Positions 23,848 to 34,050 of a stretch of DNA of 64,000 nt are shown here, piece after piece. The notes under the pieces were generated by a model. It saw only the letters and a list, made by a program, of their open reading frames with translations. It was not told the DNA's origin and made no database searches. The stretch spans positions 1,736,001 through 1,800,000 of the forward strand of contig NZ_CP039424.1 of the NCBI RefSeq assembly GCF_005877055.1. The letters are read 5' to 3'. This stretch comes from Citricoccus sp. SGAir0253. Its GTDB lineage: Bacteria; Actinomycetota; Actinomycetes; Actinomycetales; Micrococcaceae. Numbering within the stretch: the stretch's first letter is position 1; every line of letters starts with the position of its first letter. The position numbers were made by a program, and so were the translations under genes.

Positions 23848-24688
23848 CGGCGACCAGCCGCCAGACCATGTTCACCAGCCCGGCCAGGCCCACCGCCACG
23901 ATCACCGCGCGCAGCCACACCGGCCGGATCCGCCGGCCGATCCGTGCGCCCAGGCTGGCGCCGAGCATGGAGGACACGGCGATGAGCAGCACCGCGCGCC
24001 AGTCGATGCGGTCCAGGGCGAACAACAGGTAGGACACCGCCGCGATGAGGTTCACGGCCAGGGACAGGTAGGTCTTCACGGCGTTGGCGTGCACCAGGGT
24101 GCCCGCCATGAACACCCCGAGGATGCCCATCAGCAGGACCCCCTGGGCGGCCACGAAGTAGCCGCCGTAGACGCCCGCGCCGAACACGAGCAGCCACAGC
24201 GCCGGGGACACCGGGCGGGACGGGACCTCGGGCTCGGCGGCCGCGAGGGCCGGCGTCGGGGTCCCCTCCGCCTCCTGGCGCCGCGCCTTGCGCCGGCGCA
24301 CCCAGGCGGACATGCGGGGCTGGAAGACGACGAAGCACAGCGCCACCACGATGAGGATGGGGGCGGCCACCCCGAAGACCTCCTCGGGCAGCACCAAGAG
24401 CAGGAACGCCCCGAGCAGGCCACCGGACAGGGAGGCCAGGGTCAGGGCCGGCAGCACCGCCCGCGACTCGGCGAGCTCACGCCGGTACCCGAACACCCCC
24501 GAGACGCCGGCGGCCACGAGGCCCATGGCATTGGAGATCTGCGCCGTGACCGGCGGGAAGCCCATCGCCACGAGCACCGGGAACGTCACGAGCGTCCCCG
24601 ACCCCACGACGGTGTTGATGGTGCCGGCCCAGAATCCGGCGAGCAGGATGACGACGACCTGCCATGGCTCGAGGCCCAGGATCTCCAC
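23840..24688 (-). CDS. TSUP (TauE/SafE) family membrane permease
   Basis: A 282-residue polytopic membrane protein with about eight TM helices in two repeats. The first repeat begins VILLAGFWAGTINTVVGSGTLVTFP, the second GAGVYGGYFVAAQGVLLMGILGVF, both typical TSUP openings with conserved Gly pairs. The central loop (about residues 125-160) is hydrophilic. TSUP proteins move sulfite, sulfonates or other organic anions; the substrate here is unknown. The GTG start follows GGAGGAG at 6 nt. It lies 39 nt downstream of an ABC ATPase gene and overlaps the RNA methyltransferase, so it is probably cotranscribed with both, but the functions look unrelated. Confidence 0.88.
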   Translation of the reverse strand: MEILGLEPWQVVVILLAGFWAGTINTVVGSGTLVTFPVLVAMGFPPVTAQISNAMGLVAAGVSGVFGYRRELAESRAVLPALTLASLSGGLLGAFLLLVLPEEVFGVAAPILIVVALCFVVFQPRMSAWVRRRKARRQEAEGTPTPALAAAEPEVPSRPVSPALWLLVFGAGVYGGYFVAAQGVLLMGILGVFMAGTLVHANAVKTYLSLAVNLIAAVSYLLFALDRIDWRAVLLIAVSSMLGASLGARIGRRIRPVWLRAVIVAVGLAGLVNMVWRLVAGG

Positions 24689-24727
24689 GCGGTACTCCTC
24701 CGGTTCCGTCGGTGCTGGACGGACCGG

Positions 24728-25570
24728 TCAGCGGGCGACGGCCGCGTAGCGGCCGGCATCGCGCGTCACCCTCAGGGGCAGGCCGAACGCCGTGGAGAGG
24801 TTGTCCTCCGTGAGGGTCTCCTCCAGCGGGCCCGCGGCCACCACGCGTCCGCGCCGCATCAGCAGGGCGTGCGTGAAGCCTGGCGGGACCTCCTCGACGT
24901 GGTGGGTGACGAGCACGAGGGCCGGGGCCGCGGGGTCCTCGGCCAGCCGGGTGAGCGCGCGCACGAGCGTCTCGCGGCCGGCCAGGTCCAGGCCGGCGGC
25001 GGGCTCGTCCAGCAGCAGCAGCTCCGGATCGGACATCAGGGCCCGGGCCACCAGGACGCGCTTGCGCTCGCCCTCCGAGAGGGTGCCGAAGCGCCGGTCC
25101 TCGAAGCCGCTCAGCCCCCACTGCCACAGCAGCCGGCGCGCACGGTCCTCGTCCTGGGCGTCGTAGCCCTCCCGCCAGCGGCCCATCACGCCCCACGAGG
25201 CGGTCAGCACCGCGTCCAGCACGGTCTCCCGGCCGGGCAGCTGCTGGGCGAGCCCGGCGGAGGACAGGCCGATCCGCGGGCGCAGCTCGAAGACGTCGAC
25301 GGCGCCGAGCACCTCGTCGAGGATGCCCACCATGCCGGTGGTCGGGTGCATGCGGGTGGAGGCGACCTGCAGCAGCGTGGACTTGCCGGCCCCGTTCGGG
25401 CCCATGACGATCCAGCGCTCCCCCTCGCGCACCTGCCAGTCCACGCCGTCGAGCAGCTCCTTGGAGCCGCGGCGCACCCCGACCCCGGACATCTCCACGA
25501 CGGCCTCCCCGGACGGGAGGACGGTGGGGGCCTGGTGGGCGCGCTCGGAGACGGCGGAAGGGATGGTCAT
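24728..25570 (-). CDS. Stand-alone ABC transporter ATP-binding protein
   Basis: A single 280-residue ABC ATPase domain. Walker A is GPNGAGKST (about residues 57-65), the signature is LSEGERKRV, Walker B is LLLLDEPAAGLDL, and the switch His is in LVTHHVEEV. There is no membrane partner next to it. The closest family resemblance is to the YlmA/ModF-like single-domain proteins, whose role is poorly known. The ATG is 7 nt downstream of a TAGTGT -10 element with no ribosome site between, so it is probably leaderless. It is divergent from serB. Confidence 0.88.
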   Translation of the reverse strand: MTIPSAVSERAHQAPTVLPSGEAVVEMSGVGVRRGSKELLDGVDWQVREGERWIVMGPNGAGKSTLLQVASTRMHPTTGMVGILDEVLGAVDVFELRPRIGLSSAGLAQQLPGRETVLDAVLTASWGVMGRWREGYDAQDEDRARRLLWQWGLSGFEDRRFGTLSEGERKRVLVARALMSDPELLLLDEPAAGLDLAGRETLVRALTRLAEDPAAPALVLVTHHVEEVPPGFTHALLMRRGRVVAAGPLEETLTEDNLSTAFGLPLRVTRDAGRYAAVAR

Positions 25571-25577
25571 GCCACAA

Positions 25578-25587
25578 ACACTAGGCT
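25578..25587. promoter_or_regulatory. Overlapping divergent -10 elements, ABC ATPase / serB
   Basis: In the 50-nt gap, TAGTGT on the minus strand (25583-25578) and TAGGCT on the plus strand (25582-25587) share two base pairs. The first lies 7 nt before the ABC ATPase ATG (leaderless); the second leaves a short leader with GAAAGG before serB. The two polymerases could not bind at the same time, so the genes should exclude each other. Confidence 0.5.
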
Positions 25588-25620
25588 AGGAGGAGCCCCC
25601 GAAGCACGAAAGGCCACGGC

Positions 25621-26583
25621 ATGCCGCGCATTGACCCCTTCCCCGAGGCTGTCCCAGCCCCCCTCGCCGCGCCCGGCACGGACGCCGCCGGCGCCGCCGG
25701 GACGGGTGCCGGGGGTGGGGACCTCGTCCTCGTCTACGCGCCGGGGACGGTCGATCCCGTCACCGGCGAGGCCGGGTCGCCCGAGGTCGGCCCACCCGCA
25801 CCGGAGGGGGTGCCGGGATCCGCCGAGCCGGTGGCCGGCGTCGGCTTCCACGGCTGGCGCTGGACCGCGTCTGCCGGGACCCCGGCCCCGGATCCCGCGC
25901 GGCTGCCGGGCGGCACCGCCCTGGCGGTCGTCCCGGCCGCCGCCGCCGCGGCCACGCCGCGGATGCTCGTGATGGACGTGGACTCCACGCTGATCCGCCA
26001 GGAGGTCATCGAGCTGCTGGCCGCCCACGCCGGCCGCGAGGCCGAGGTCGCCACCGTCACCGAGGCCGCCATGCGCGGCGAACTCGACTTCGCCCAGTCG
26101 CTGCACCACCGCGTGCAGGCCCTCGCCGGACTGGACGCCGCCGTGGTGGACCGGGTGGTGGCCGCCGTGGAGCCGCAGCACGGCGCGCGGGAGGTGATCG
26201 CGGCGTTCCGCGCGGCGGGCTGGCAGGTGTGCGCCGTCTCCGGCGGCTTCACCCAGGTGCTGGCGCCCCTCGCGGCGGACCTGGGCCTGGACCGCTACCG
26301 CGCCAACGACCTCGAGATCGTGGACGGCCGGCTCACCGGCCGGGTGACGGGCACGGTCGTGGACCGGGCGGTGAAGGCCCGCATGCTGCGCCAGTGGGCC
26401 GCGGAGGCCGGCGTGGAGGAGGCGGGCGTGATCGCCGCCGGGGACGGCGCGAACGACATCGACATGCTGGAGGCGGCCGGGCTGGCGGTGGCGTTCTGCG
26501 CCAAGCCGGCCCTGCGCGAGCACGCGGACGTGGAGCTGGACCTGCCGACGCTGGACGTCATCCGCGCCCTCGCCGGCCTCTGA
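25621..26583 (+). CDS. serB: Phosphoserine phosphatase
   Basis: Last step of serine synthesis: hydrolyses O-phosphoserine. The HAD core starts at about residue 113: MLVMDVDSTLIRQE with nucleophile Asp119 and acid Asp121, then CAVSGGFTQVLAPLA (motif II Ser), a Lys near VKARML, and IAAGDGANDIDMLEAAGLAVAF (motif IV Asp pair). The N-terminal 110 residues are Ala/Gly/Pro-rich and do not show a recognisable ACT domain, unlike many SerB. The ATG follows GAAAGG. It is alone on the plus strand and ends at a strong hairpin. Confidence 0.93.
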   Translation: MPRIDPFPEAVPAPLAAPGTDAAGAAGTGAGGGDLVLVYAPGTVDPVTGEAGSPEVGPPAPEGVPGSAEPVAGVGFHGWRWTASAGTPAPDPARLPGGTALAVVPAAAAAATPRMLVMDVDSTLIRQEVIELLAAHAGREAEVATVTEAAMRGELDFAQSLHHRVQALAGLDAAVVDRVVAAVEPQHGAREVIAAFRAAGWQVCAVSGGFTQVLAPLAADLGLDRYRANDLEIVDGRLTGRVTGTVVDRAVKARMLRQWAAEAGVEEAGVIAAGDGANDIDMLEAAGLAVAFCAKPALREHADVELDLPTLDVIRALAGL

Positions 26584-26624
26584 GCCGCCGGGCCGCCACA
26601 CGCCCCCGAACCCGACCGGGAACG

Positions 26625-26662
26625 CCCTCGACGGGCCGGGAGGGGACCCGGCCCGTCGAGGG
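26625..26662. terminator. Bidirectional terminator, 16-bp perfect stem
   Basis: Positions 26625-26640 and 26647-26662 are exact inverted complements around a 6-nt loop (AGGGGA). It sits between convergent serB and the SDR gene. No T-run follows on either side. Confidence 0.75.
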
Positions 26663-26685
26663 GTGGTCGGCGCCGGGACGCCGGG

Positions 26686-27489
26686 TCAGCGGTGGTCCGG
26701 GTCTCCCCCGGCCGCGGCGAGGAAGTCCTGCGCCCCGCCCACGTACTCGGTGTGGCCGGCCGGCAGGTCCCGGCCGACGAGCGCGTCCACCTCGGCGGCG
26801 AACTCCTCCACGGAGTACAGCCGCCCGGCGGCCTCGCGGCGGGCCTCCAGGGCGCCCGGCTCGGCGCGGTTGAGCATGGTGGCGGTGATGGTGCCCTCGA
26901 TCATGTCCCCGGAGACCACCACGAAGCCGATGCCCTTCTCCTGCAGGGCCGGGATCCGCTCGCGCAGGGCGGTCTCGCCGGCGCGCTTCGAGCGGGCCAC
27001 GGGCTCGTAGGCGTCCATGGTGGGGACCACGTCGATGAAGTGCGCCTGGTGGCTCGTGACGAACACGACCTGCGAGCCGGGGGCCATGACCTCGGCGGCG
27101 GCCTCCAGCATGGCGAGCTGGGCGTCGCGGTTGAGCACGGTGGCGTAGTCCTCGCCCATGGACGTCTCCATGCCGCCGGAGGCGTTGAGCACGAGCACGT
27201 CCAGGGAGCCGAAGGACTGCACGGCGGCGTCCACCATGGCCTTGCGGCCCTCGGCGGTGGTGATGTCCGCGCCCACGGCCACGGCCCGGCCACCGGCCTC
27301 CTCGATCGAGGCGACCACCTTGTTCGCCCGGGGCGCCTTCTGCCGGTAGTTGACGACCACGCCGGCGCCGCGGGCGGCGAGCAGGCGGGCCGTCTCGGCG
27401 CCGACGCCGCGGCTCGAACCGGTGACGATGGCGCCCTTGCCGGCGAGGTCCTGGGCGGGGCGGGTGTCCTGGGTGTTCTCGGAAGTCAT
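26686..27489 (-). CDS. Short-chain dehydrogenase, FabL-like Tyr-x6-Lys active site
   Basis: A 267-residue SDR with a classical NADP-binding TGSSRGVG motif at 23-30 and LVLNASGG as the NNAG-equivalent. The catalytic pair is Tyr161 and Lys168, spaced Y-x6-K instead of the classical Y-x3-K. That spacing, together with TGSSRGVG, is seen in enoyl-ACP reductase FabL of Bacillus subtilis, while FabI/InhA share the spacing but have a different N-terminal motif. It follows fabG by 5 nt, in line with a fatty-acid role. It might be a second enoyl reductase or an unrelated reductase; the family call is sure, the function is not. Confidence 0.8.
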   Translation of the reverse strand: MTSENTQDTRPAQDLAGKGAIVTGSSRGVGAETARLLAARGAGVVVNYRQKAPRANKVVASIEEAGGRAVAVGADITTAEGRKAMVDAAVQSFGSLDVLVLNASGGMETSMGEDYATVLNRDAQLAMLEAAAEVMAPGSQVVFVTSHQAHFIDVVPTMDAYEPVARSKRAGETALRERIPALQEKGIGFVVVSGDMIEGTITATMLNRAEPGALEARREAAGRLYSVEEFAAEVDALVGRDLPAGHTEYVGGAQDFLAAAGGDPDHR

Positions 27490-27494
27490 GGGGA

Positions 27495-29108
<1,614 letters not shown>

Positions 29109-29116
<8 letters not shown>

Positions 29117-30041
29117 GACGACCCCCGAGACCGCCACGGACCGGCCCGGCGAGCCGAGGCGGGCCCGCCTCGACTACCGCTTCCTGATCTCCCCGCAGTG
29201 GCTCGGGGGGCTGGCCTTCTGCGCCCTGTTCGCCGTCGCGTGCGCCCTGCTGGGCCAGTGGCAGATGGACCGGCGCATGGAGGCGGTCGCCGAGATCAAC
29301 AAGGTGCTGTCCAACTACGACGAGCCGGCCGTCCCGCTGGCCGGCCACGCCGCGCTGTTCACGGACGTGCGCCCGGAGCAGGAGTGGACCCCGGTCGAGA
29401 TGCGCGGGCGGTACCTCGTGGAGGACACCCGCATCGTCCGCAACCGGCCGCTGGCCGGCCGGCCCGGCTACGAGGTGCTCGTGCCGTTCCGCGCGGACAC
29501 CGGGGACGTGGTGGTCGTGGACCGCGGCTGGCTGCCGATCGGGGACACCCCCGGCCGACCGGACGTCGTCCCGGCGCCGCCCGCGGGCGAGGTCACCGTG
29601 GTGGCCCGCGTGCGGCCCGGCGAGCCGGACCTGGGGCGGGACGCCCCGGCCGGCCAGCTCGCCTCCATCGACCTCGCCGCGTTCGAGGACAGCGTGGGCT
29701 ACGACGTGGCGGACACCGCCTACGGCCAGCTCGCCGAGGAGACCCCCGCCCCGGCGGTGGCCCTGCAGCAGCCGCCGAAGCCGCCGCTGGACGAGGGGCC
29801 GCACCTGTCCTACTCGCTGCAGTGGTTCATGTTCGGGCTGATGAGCTTCATCGTGTGGGGCTACCTGGCCCGGCAGCGCGCGGTCAACGACCGCGACGAC
29901 CGGGAGCACGGGCTCACCGAGGACGACGGCTACCTCTCGGCCCACCGCGCCCCGCGGGCCCGGCCCGTGCGGCGCCGCGGCGGGCGGCCCACCGACGAGG
30001 AGGTCGAGGACGCGATGCTCGACGCCGCGTCCCGCCGCTGA
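29109..30041 (+). CDS. SURF1 family cytochrome oxidase assembly protein
   Basis: Membrane protein helping insert heme a into cytochrome c oxidase. The 310-residue protein has an N-terminal TM helix (about 30-49), the SURF1 start LGQWQMDRRMEAVAEI, an extracytoplasmic beta domain with EMRGRYLVEDTRIVRNRPLAGRPGYEVLVPF and VVDRGWLP, and a C-terminal TM helix (SLQWFMFGLMSFIVWGYLA). The last 60 residues are a charged cytoplasmic tail. The start is a TTG, with GAAGGA upstream, overlapping the preceding gene by 8 nt. The heme A genes ctaA and ctaB are about 12 kb away, so oxidase maturation genes are spread over the window. Confidence 0.9.
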
Positions 30042-30107
30042 CCGGCACGGACCACCTGCGGCTGCCGACCCTGATCGCGGGCCGGGCCGATCGGGCCGAG
30101 CGCGGCG

Positions 30108-31706
30108 TCAGGCCAGGGTGATGAGGTCCTGGTAGGAGCTGTTCCACAGGTCCTCGACGCCGTCCGGCAGCAGCACCACGCGCTCGGGCGCGAGGGCCTC
30201 GACGGCGCCCTCGTCGTGCGTCACGAGCACGACCGCGCCCTCGTAGGTCCGCAGGGCGTTGAGGATCTCCTGGCGCGAGGCCGGGTCCAGGTTGTTGGTC
30301 GGCTCGTCCAGCAGCAGCACGTTCGCGCTCGAGGCCACGAGCGTGGCCAGCGCCAGGCGCGTCTTCTCGCCGCCGGAGAGCACGCCGGCGGGCTTGGCCA
30401 CGTCGTCCCCGGAGAACAGGAACGAGCCGAGGATGTTGCGCACCTCGGTGTCCCCCAGGTCCGGGGCCGCGGTGCGCATGTTCTCCAGGACGCTGCGGTC
30501 GCCGTCGAGGGTCTCGTGCTCCTGCGCGTAGTAGCCGAGCTTGAGTCCGTGCCCGGCGATGACCTCGCCCGTGTCCGGGGCGTCGATGCCGGCCAGCATG
30601 CGCAGCAGGGTGGTCTTGCCGGCGCCGTTGAAGCCGAGGATGACCACGCGCGAGCCGCGGTCGATGGCCAGGTCCACCCCGGCGAAGATCTCCAGCGAGC
30701 CGTAGGACTTGGACAGGTCCTCGGCCTTGAGCGGGGTCTTGCCGCAGGGGGCGGGGTCCGGGAAGCGGATCGCGGCCACCTTGTCGTCCGCCCGCTCGCC
30801 CTCGAGGCCCTTCATCATCCGCTCGGCGCGCTTGATCATGCTCTGGGCGGCCACGGCCTTGCTGGCCTTCGCCCGCATCCGGTTGGCCTGGTCCATCAGC
30901 TGGCCGGCCTTCTTCTCCGCGTTCTGGAACTCGCGCCGGCGCCGGGCCTGGTCCTGCTCGCGCTGGAGCAGGTAGGCCTTCCAGCCCATGTTGTACTGGT
31001 CGATCACCTGGCGGTTGGCGTCCAGGTACAGCACCTTGTTGACCGTCATCTCCATCAGGGCCACGTCGTGGCTGATCACGATGAACCCGCCCGGATAGCC
31101 CTTGAGGAAGTCGCGCAGCCACACGATCGAATCGTGGTCGAGGTGGTTGGTGGGCTCGTCCAGGAGCAGGATGTCGGCGTCCGAGAACAGGATCCGGGCC
31201 AGCTCCACGCGGCGGCGCTGGCCGCCGGAGAGGGTGTGCAGCGGCTGGTCCAGCACGCGGTCCGGCAGGGCCAGGTTGGCACAGATCGTGGCGGCCTCGG
31301 ACTCCGCGGCGTACCCGCCGGAGGTGGTGAACTCGGCCTCGAGCCGGCCGTAGCGGTTCATCGCCCGCTCGCGGATCGCGTCGTCCGGGTTGGCCATGTC
31401 GTCCTCGGCCTGGCGCATGCGGCGGATGATCTGGTCCAGCGAGCGGGCCGAGAGGATGCGGTCCCGCGCCGTCTGGTCCATGTCCTCGACCTTGGGGTCC
31501 TGGGGCAGGTAGCCGATCGACCCGCGCCGGGTCACGTGCCCGTCGGCGGGCAGGGCCTGGCCGGCGAGCACCTTGGTCAGGGTGGTCTTGCCGGCGCCGT
31601 TGCGGCCCACCAGCCCGACCTTGTCCCCCTTGTCCACCCGGAAGGAGACGCCCTCCATCAGCAGCCGGGCCCCCGCACGCAGTTCGAGGTCTGTGACGGA
31701 TAGCAC
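30108..31706 (-). CDS. ABC-F family ATP-binding cassette protein
   Basis: A soluble twin-ABC protein of 532 residues acting on the ribosome rather than in transport. Both Walker A motifs are present (GRNGAGKTT near residue 35 and GFNGAGKTT near 348), both signatures (LSGGQRRRVELAR, LSGGEKTRLALA) and both Walker B motifs (LLLDEPTNHLD and LLLDEPTNNLD). The inter-domain linker between them is Lys/Arg/Gln-rich and helical, the P-site tRNA interaction motif of ABC-F factors. The GTG start follows AAGGAG at 8 nt. It is convergent with SURF1 and divergent from bioY. Whether it is a housekeeping translation factor or gives antibiotic protection cannot be told. Confidence 0.93.
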   Translation of the reverse strand: MLSVTDLELRAGARLLMEGVSFRVDKGDKVGLVGRNGAGKTTLTKVLAGQALPADGHVTRRGSIGYLPQDPKVEDMDQTARDRILSARSLDQIIRRMRQAEDDMANPDDAIRERAMNRYGRLEAEFTTSGGYAAESEAATICANLALPDRVLDQPLHTLSGGQRRRVELARILFSDADILLLDEPTNHLDHDSIVWLRDFLKGYPGGFIVISHDVALMEMTVNKVLYLDANRQVIDQYNMGWKAYLLQREQDQARRRREFQNAEKKAGQLMDQANRMRAKASKAVAAQSMIKRAERMMKGLEGERADDKVAAIRFPDPAPCGKTPLKAEDLSKSYGSLEIFAGVDLAIDRGSRVVILGFNGAGKTTLLRMLAGIDAPDTGEVIAGHGLKLGYYAQEHETLDGDRSVLENMRTAAPDLGDTEVRNILGSFLFSGDDVAKPAGVLSGGEKTRLALATLVASSANVLLLDEPTNNLDPASRQEILNALRTYEGAVVLVTHDEGAVEALAPERVVLLPDGVEDLWNSSYQDLITLA

Positions 31707-31811
31707 GGGGTGACTCCTTGGAACGCCTAGACTGTCCGCCGAGGCTGGCGGAACCCGTCAAGTCTACCGTCGCGCGCGGCCGGCCCCGTCCGGCAGGTGA
31801 AGGAGCATGAG

Positions 31812-32444
31812 TTGAGCCAGGCAGTCCCCAGCGTCCACCGTCGGTCCATGACGGTCCCCACCCAGGTGGCCCTCGCGGGCGTGTTCGCCGCCCTCATCGC
31901 CGTGTGCGCCATGCTGCCCCCCATCCCGGTCGGGGGCTTCGGCGTGCCCATCACCCTGCAGACCTTCGCCGTGATGCTCACCGGGCTCGTGCTCGGGGCG
32001 CGGCTGGGGTTCCTGTCCGTGCTGCTCTACGTGGTGGTCGGCCTCGCCGGGCTGCCCGTGTTCTCCGGCTTCAACGCCGGCCTCGGCGTGCTGGCCGGGC
32101 CCTCGGCCGGCTACCTGCTGGCCTTCCCCCTGGCCGCCGGGCTGGCCGGCGCCCTGTCCACGCTGGTGCTGCGCCGGGGGCAGGCCGCCGCGGCCCGCGG
32201 CGCCGGCCGGATGGGCGCGGGCCGGTGGGTGCTCGTGTGGCTGTGCGCCATGGCCGGGTCCTTCGTCTTCGTCCACCCGATGGGCATCGCCGGCATGATG
32301 CTGTCCCTCGACCTGGACCTGGGCACCGCCCTCGGCGCGGACATCGTGTTCTGGCCGGGTGACGTCATCAAGAACGTGCTGGCCACCGCCGTGGCGGCCA
32401 CCGTCATCCGGGCCTTCCCGGCGCTGGCCCTGCGCCGGTTCTGA
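31812..32444 (+). CDS. bioY: Biotin ECF transporter substrate-binding component BioY
   Basis: Integral membrane S-component that captures biotin. The 210-residue protein has six hydrophobic helices; the BioY signature PPIPVGGFGVPITLQTFAVML and LGARLGFLSVLLYVVVGLAGLPVFSG are intact, and the FWPGDVIKN segment near the C-terminus is typical. The TTG at 31812 has AAGGAG 6 nt upstream and is preferred; a GTG 15 nt earlier lacks such a site. A TACCGT -10-like hexamer lies at 31765-31770. bioM and bioN follow, giving a complete biotin-specific ECF module. Confidence 0.9.
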   Translation: MSQAVPSVHRRSMTVPTQVALAGVFAALIAVCAMLPPIPVGGFGVPITLQTFAVMLTGLVLGARLGFLSVLLYVVVGLAGLPVFSGFNAGLGVLAGPSAGYLLAFPLAAGLAGALSTLVLRRGQAAAARGAGRMGAGRWVLVWLCAMAGSFVFVHPMGIAGMMLSLDLDLGTALGADIVFWPGDVIKNVLATAVAATVIRAFPALALRRF

Positions 32445-32449
32445 GCCGC

Positions 32450-33361
32450 ATGCCCACCGCCCGCCCCACCGGCCCGGCGCCGGCCCCCGGGACGATCCCC
32501 CGGGGGGTGGCGACGACGGCCCCGGCCGCCGGGCACCGCCGGGGCACGGAGCGTCCGGCCGGCCGCGCCCCCGGGGCGGCGGCCGGGATCGAACTGCGCG
32601 GCGCCGTCGTCGACGTCCCGGGAGCCGCCCCGGCCCCGGGCCAGTCCCCCGGCGCGGTGCCCGGAACCCTCCGGGTGCTCGGCCCGGTGGATGCCACGCT
32701 GACGGAACCGGTGGTCGCGGTGATCGGCGCCAACGGCTCCGGCAAGTCCACCCTGGTGCGCCTGCTGGACGGGCTCGTGCAGCCGGCGGCGGGCACCGTC
32801 CGGGTCCACGGCCGGGACACCGTGGCGGAGACGGCCGCCGTCCGCGCCCGGACCGGCTTCGTCTTCACCGACCCGCTCGTCCAGCTCGTCATGCCGACCG
32901 CCGGCGAGGACGTGGAGCTGTCCCTGCGGCGGACCCACCGTGACCGCCGGGCGCGCCGCCGGGCGGCCGAGGAGGTGCTGGCCGCGCACGGGCTGGCCGG
33001 CCTGGCCGACCGCAGCATCTACGACCTCTCGGGCGGCCAGCGCCAGCGGCTGGCCCTGGCCACCGTGCTCGCGACCGACCCCGTGCTGCTGGTCGCCGAC
33101 GAGCCGACGACGCTGCTGGACCTGGACTGGACCCTCGAGGTGCAGGAGCTGCTGCTGTCCCGGCCCGGCACGGGACGGTGCCGCCAGCTCGTCTACACGA
33201 CGCACGACCTGGACTTCGCCGCCCGCGCCGACCGCGGGCTCGTGGTCGCCGGCGGCCGCGTGGTGCACGACGCCCCGGGTCCCGAGGCGGTCGAGTGGTA
33301 CCGGCGGGACGTGCACGACCGGCGCGCCCGGCGCGGGGCCACGGGGCGGGACCGGCGGTGA
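32450..33361 (+). CDS. bioM: Biotin ECF transporter ATPase BioM
   Basis: Energy-coupling A-component, 303 residues. Walker A is IGANGSGKST (about residues 91-100), the signature LSGGQRQRLALA, Walker B LLVADEPTTLLD, and the switch His is in YTTHDLDFA. Compared with stand-alone BioM of about 230 residues there is a 60-residue Pro/Ala/Gly-rich N-terminal extension before the first beta-strand; a later start is possible but no better one was seen. It begins 5 nt after bioY and its stop overlaps the bioN start (GTGA). Confidence 0.9.
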   Translation: MPTARPTGPAPAPGTIPRGVATTAPAAGHRRGTERPAGRAPGAAAGIELRGAVVDVPGAAPAPGQSPGAVPGTLRVLGPVDATLTEPVVAVIGANGSGKSTLVRLLDGLVQPAAGTVRVHGRDTVAETAAVRARTGFVFTDPLVQLVMPTAGEDVELSLRRTHRDRRARRRAAEEVLAAHGLAGLADRSIYDLSGGQRQRLALATVLATDPVLLVADEPTTLLDLDWTLEVQELLLSRPGTGRCRQLVYTTHDLDFAARADRGLVVAGGRVVHDAPGPEAVEWYRRDVHDRRARRGATGRDRR

Positions 33362-34050
33362 ACCTGCTGGAGCACCGGCCCGGGGACTCCCCCGTGCACC
33401 GCGCTCCGCTGGGGCTGAAGTACCTCGTGCTGCTGGCGGTCTCGGTCACCCTGGTGCTGTGGCGCGAACCGGTCGTGGTCGCCCCGGTGCTCGCGCTCGT
33501 GGCCGGGCTCCACGTGCTGGCCGGGCTGCCGCGGGAGCTCCTCGCGCCGTGGCGGCGCGGCTGGCCGCTGCTCGTCTTCGCCGGCCTGGCGCGCTGGGCC
33601 TCGGGGGCCTGGGGACCGGCGGGCCTGCCCCCGCTGGAGGCCGTCGGCCCGGCGCTCGTGGTGGTCGCCGCGGTGTTCGGCGCGCTGGCCGCCGCCCGGC
33701 TGCTCGTCATCACCACGCCCGGCACGGAGCTGCTGGACGGGCTGGCGCGGTTCTTCGGGGCCTTCCGCCGGCTCGGGGTGGACCCCGAGGCCGCCGCGCT
33801 GGCCGTCAACGTCATGCTCCGCTCCATCCCGTGGGTGGGCGCCGCGGTGCGGGCCCAGTCCGAGGCGCTGGCCGCCCGGGGGCTGCGCCGGGGCCCGGTC
33901 CGGCTGATGGGCCCCGTGCTCGTGGCGACCGTGGGCCACGCCCGGGCCACGGGCGAGGCGCTGGCGGCCAGGGGCCTGCCCGCCGCGCCGGAGACCGGCG
34001 CCCGGCACCACCCGGGCGCGGAGGCCGGGGACTACACTCGGGCTCCATGA
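33358..34050 (+). CDS. bioN: Biotin ECF transporter transmembrane component BioN
   Basis: T-component scaffold of 230 residues linking the ATPase to BioY. It has about five TM helices and the coupling helix motif AQSEALAARGLRRGPV (the Ala-Arg-Gly signature), repeated in reduced form as TGEALAARGLP near the end. The N-terminus SPVHRAPLGLKYLVLL matches CbiQ-family openings. The GTG start overlaps the bioM stop. Its stop overlaps the ATG of the zinc metallopeptidase gene, whose likely promoter lies inside the last codons of bioN. Confidence 0.9.
   Translation: MNLLEHRPGDSPVHRAPLGLKYLVLLAVSVTLVLWREPVVVAPVLALVAGLHVLAGLPRELLAPWRRGWPLLVFAGLARWASGAWGPAGLPPLEAVGPALVVVAAVFGALAAARLLVITTPGTELLDGLARFFGAFRRLGVDPEAAALAVNVMLRSIPWVGAAVRAQSEALAARGLRRGPVRLMGPVLVATVGHARATGEALAARGLPAAPETGARHHPGAEAGDYTRAP
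34033..34038 (+). promoter_or_regulatory. -10 element inside bioN for the metallopeptidase gene
   Basis: TACACT ends 8 nt before the ATG at 34047, fitting a leaderless mRNA. It lies in the last codons of bioN, so the downstream gene can be expressed independently of the biotin operon even though the two overlap. Confidence 0.45.

Noticed and set aside
30042-30107. Terminator between SURF1 and the ABC-F gene
   Set aside because: Only a 5-bp GATCG/CGATC pairing is seen; too weak to list.
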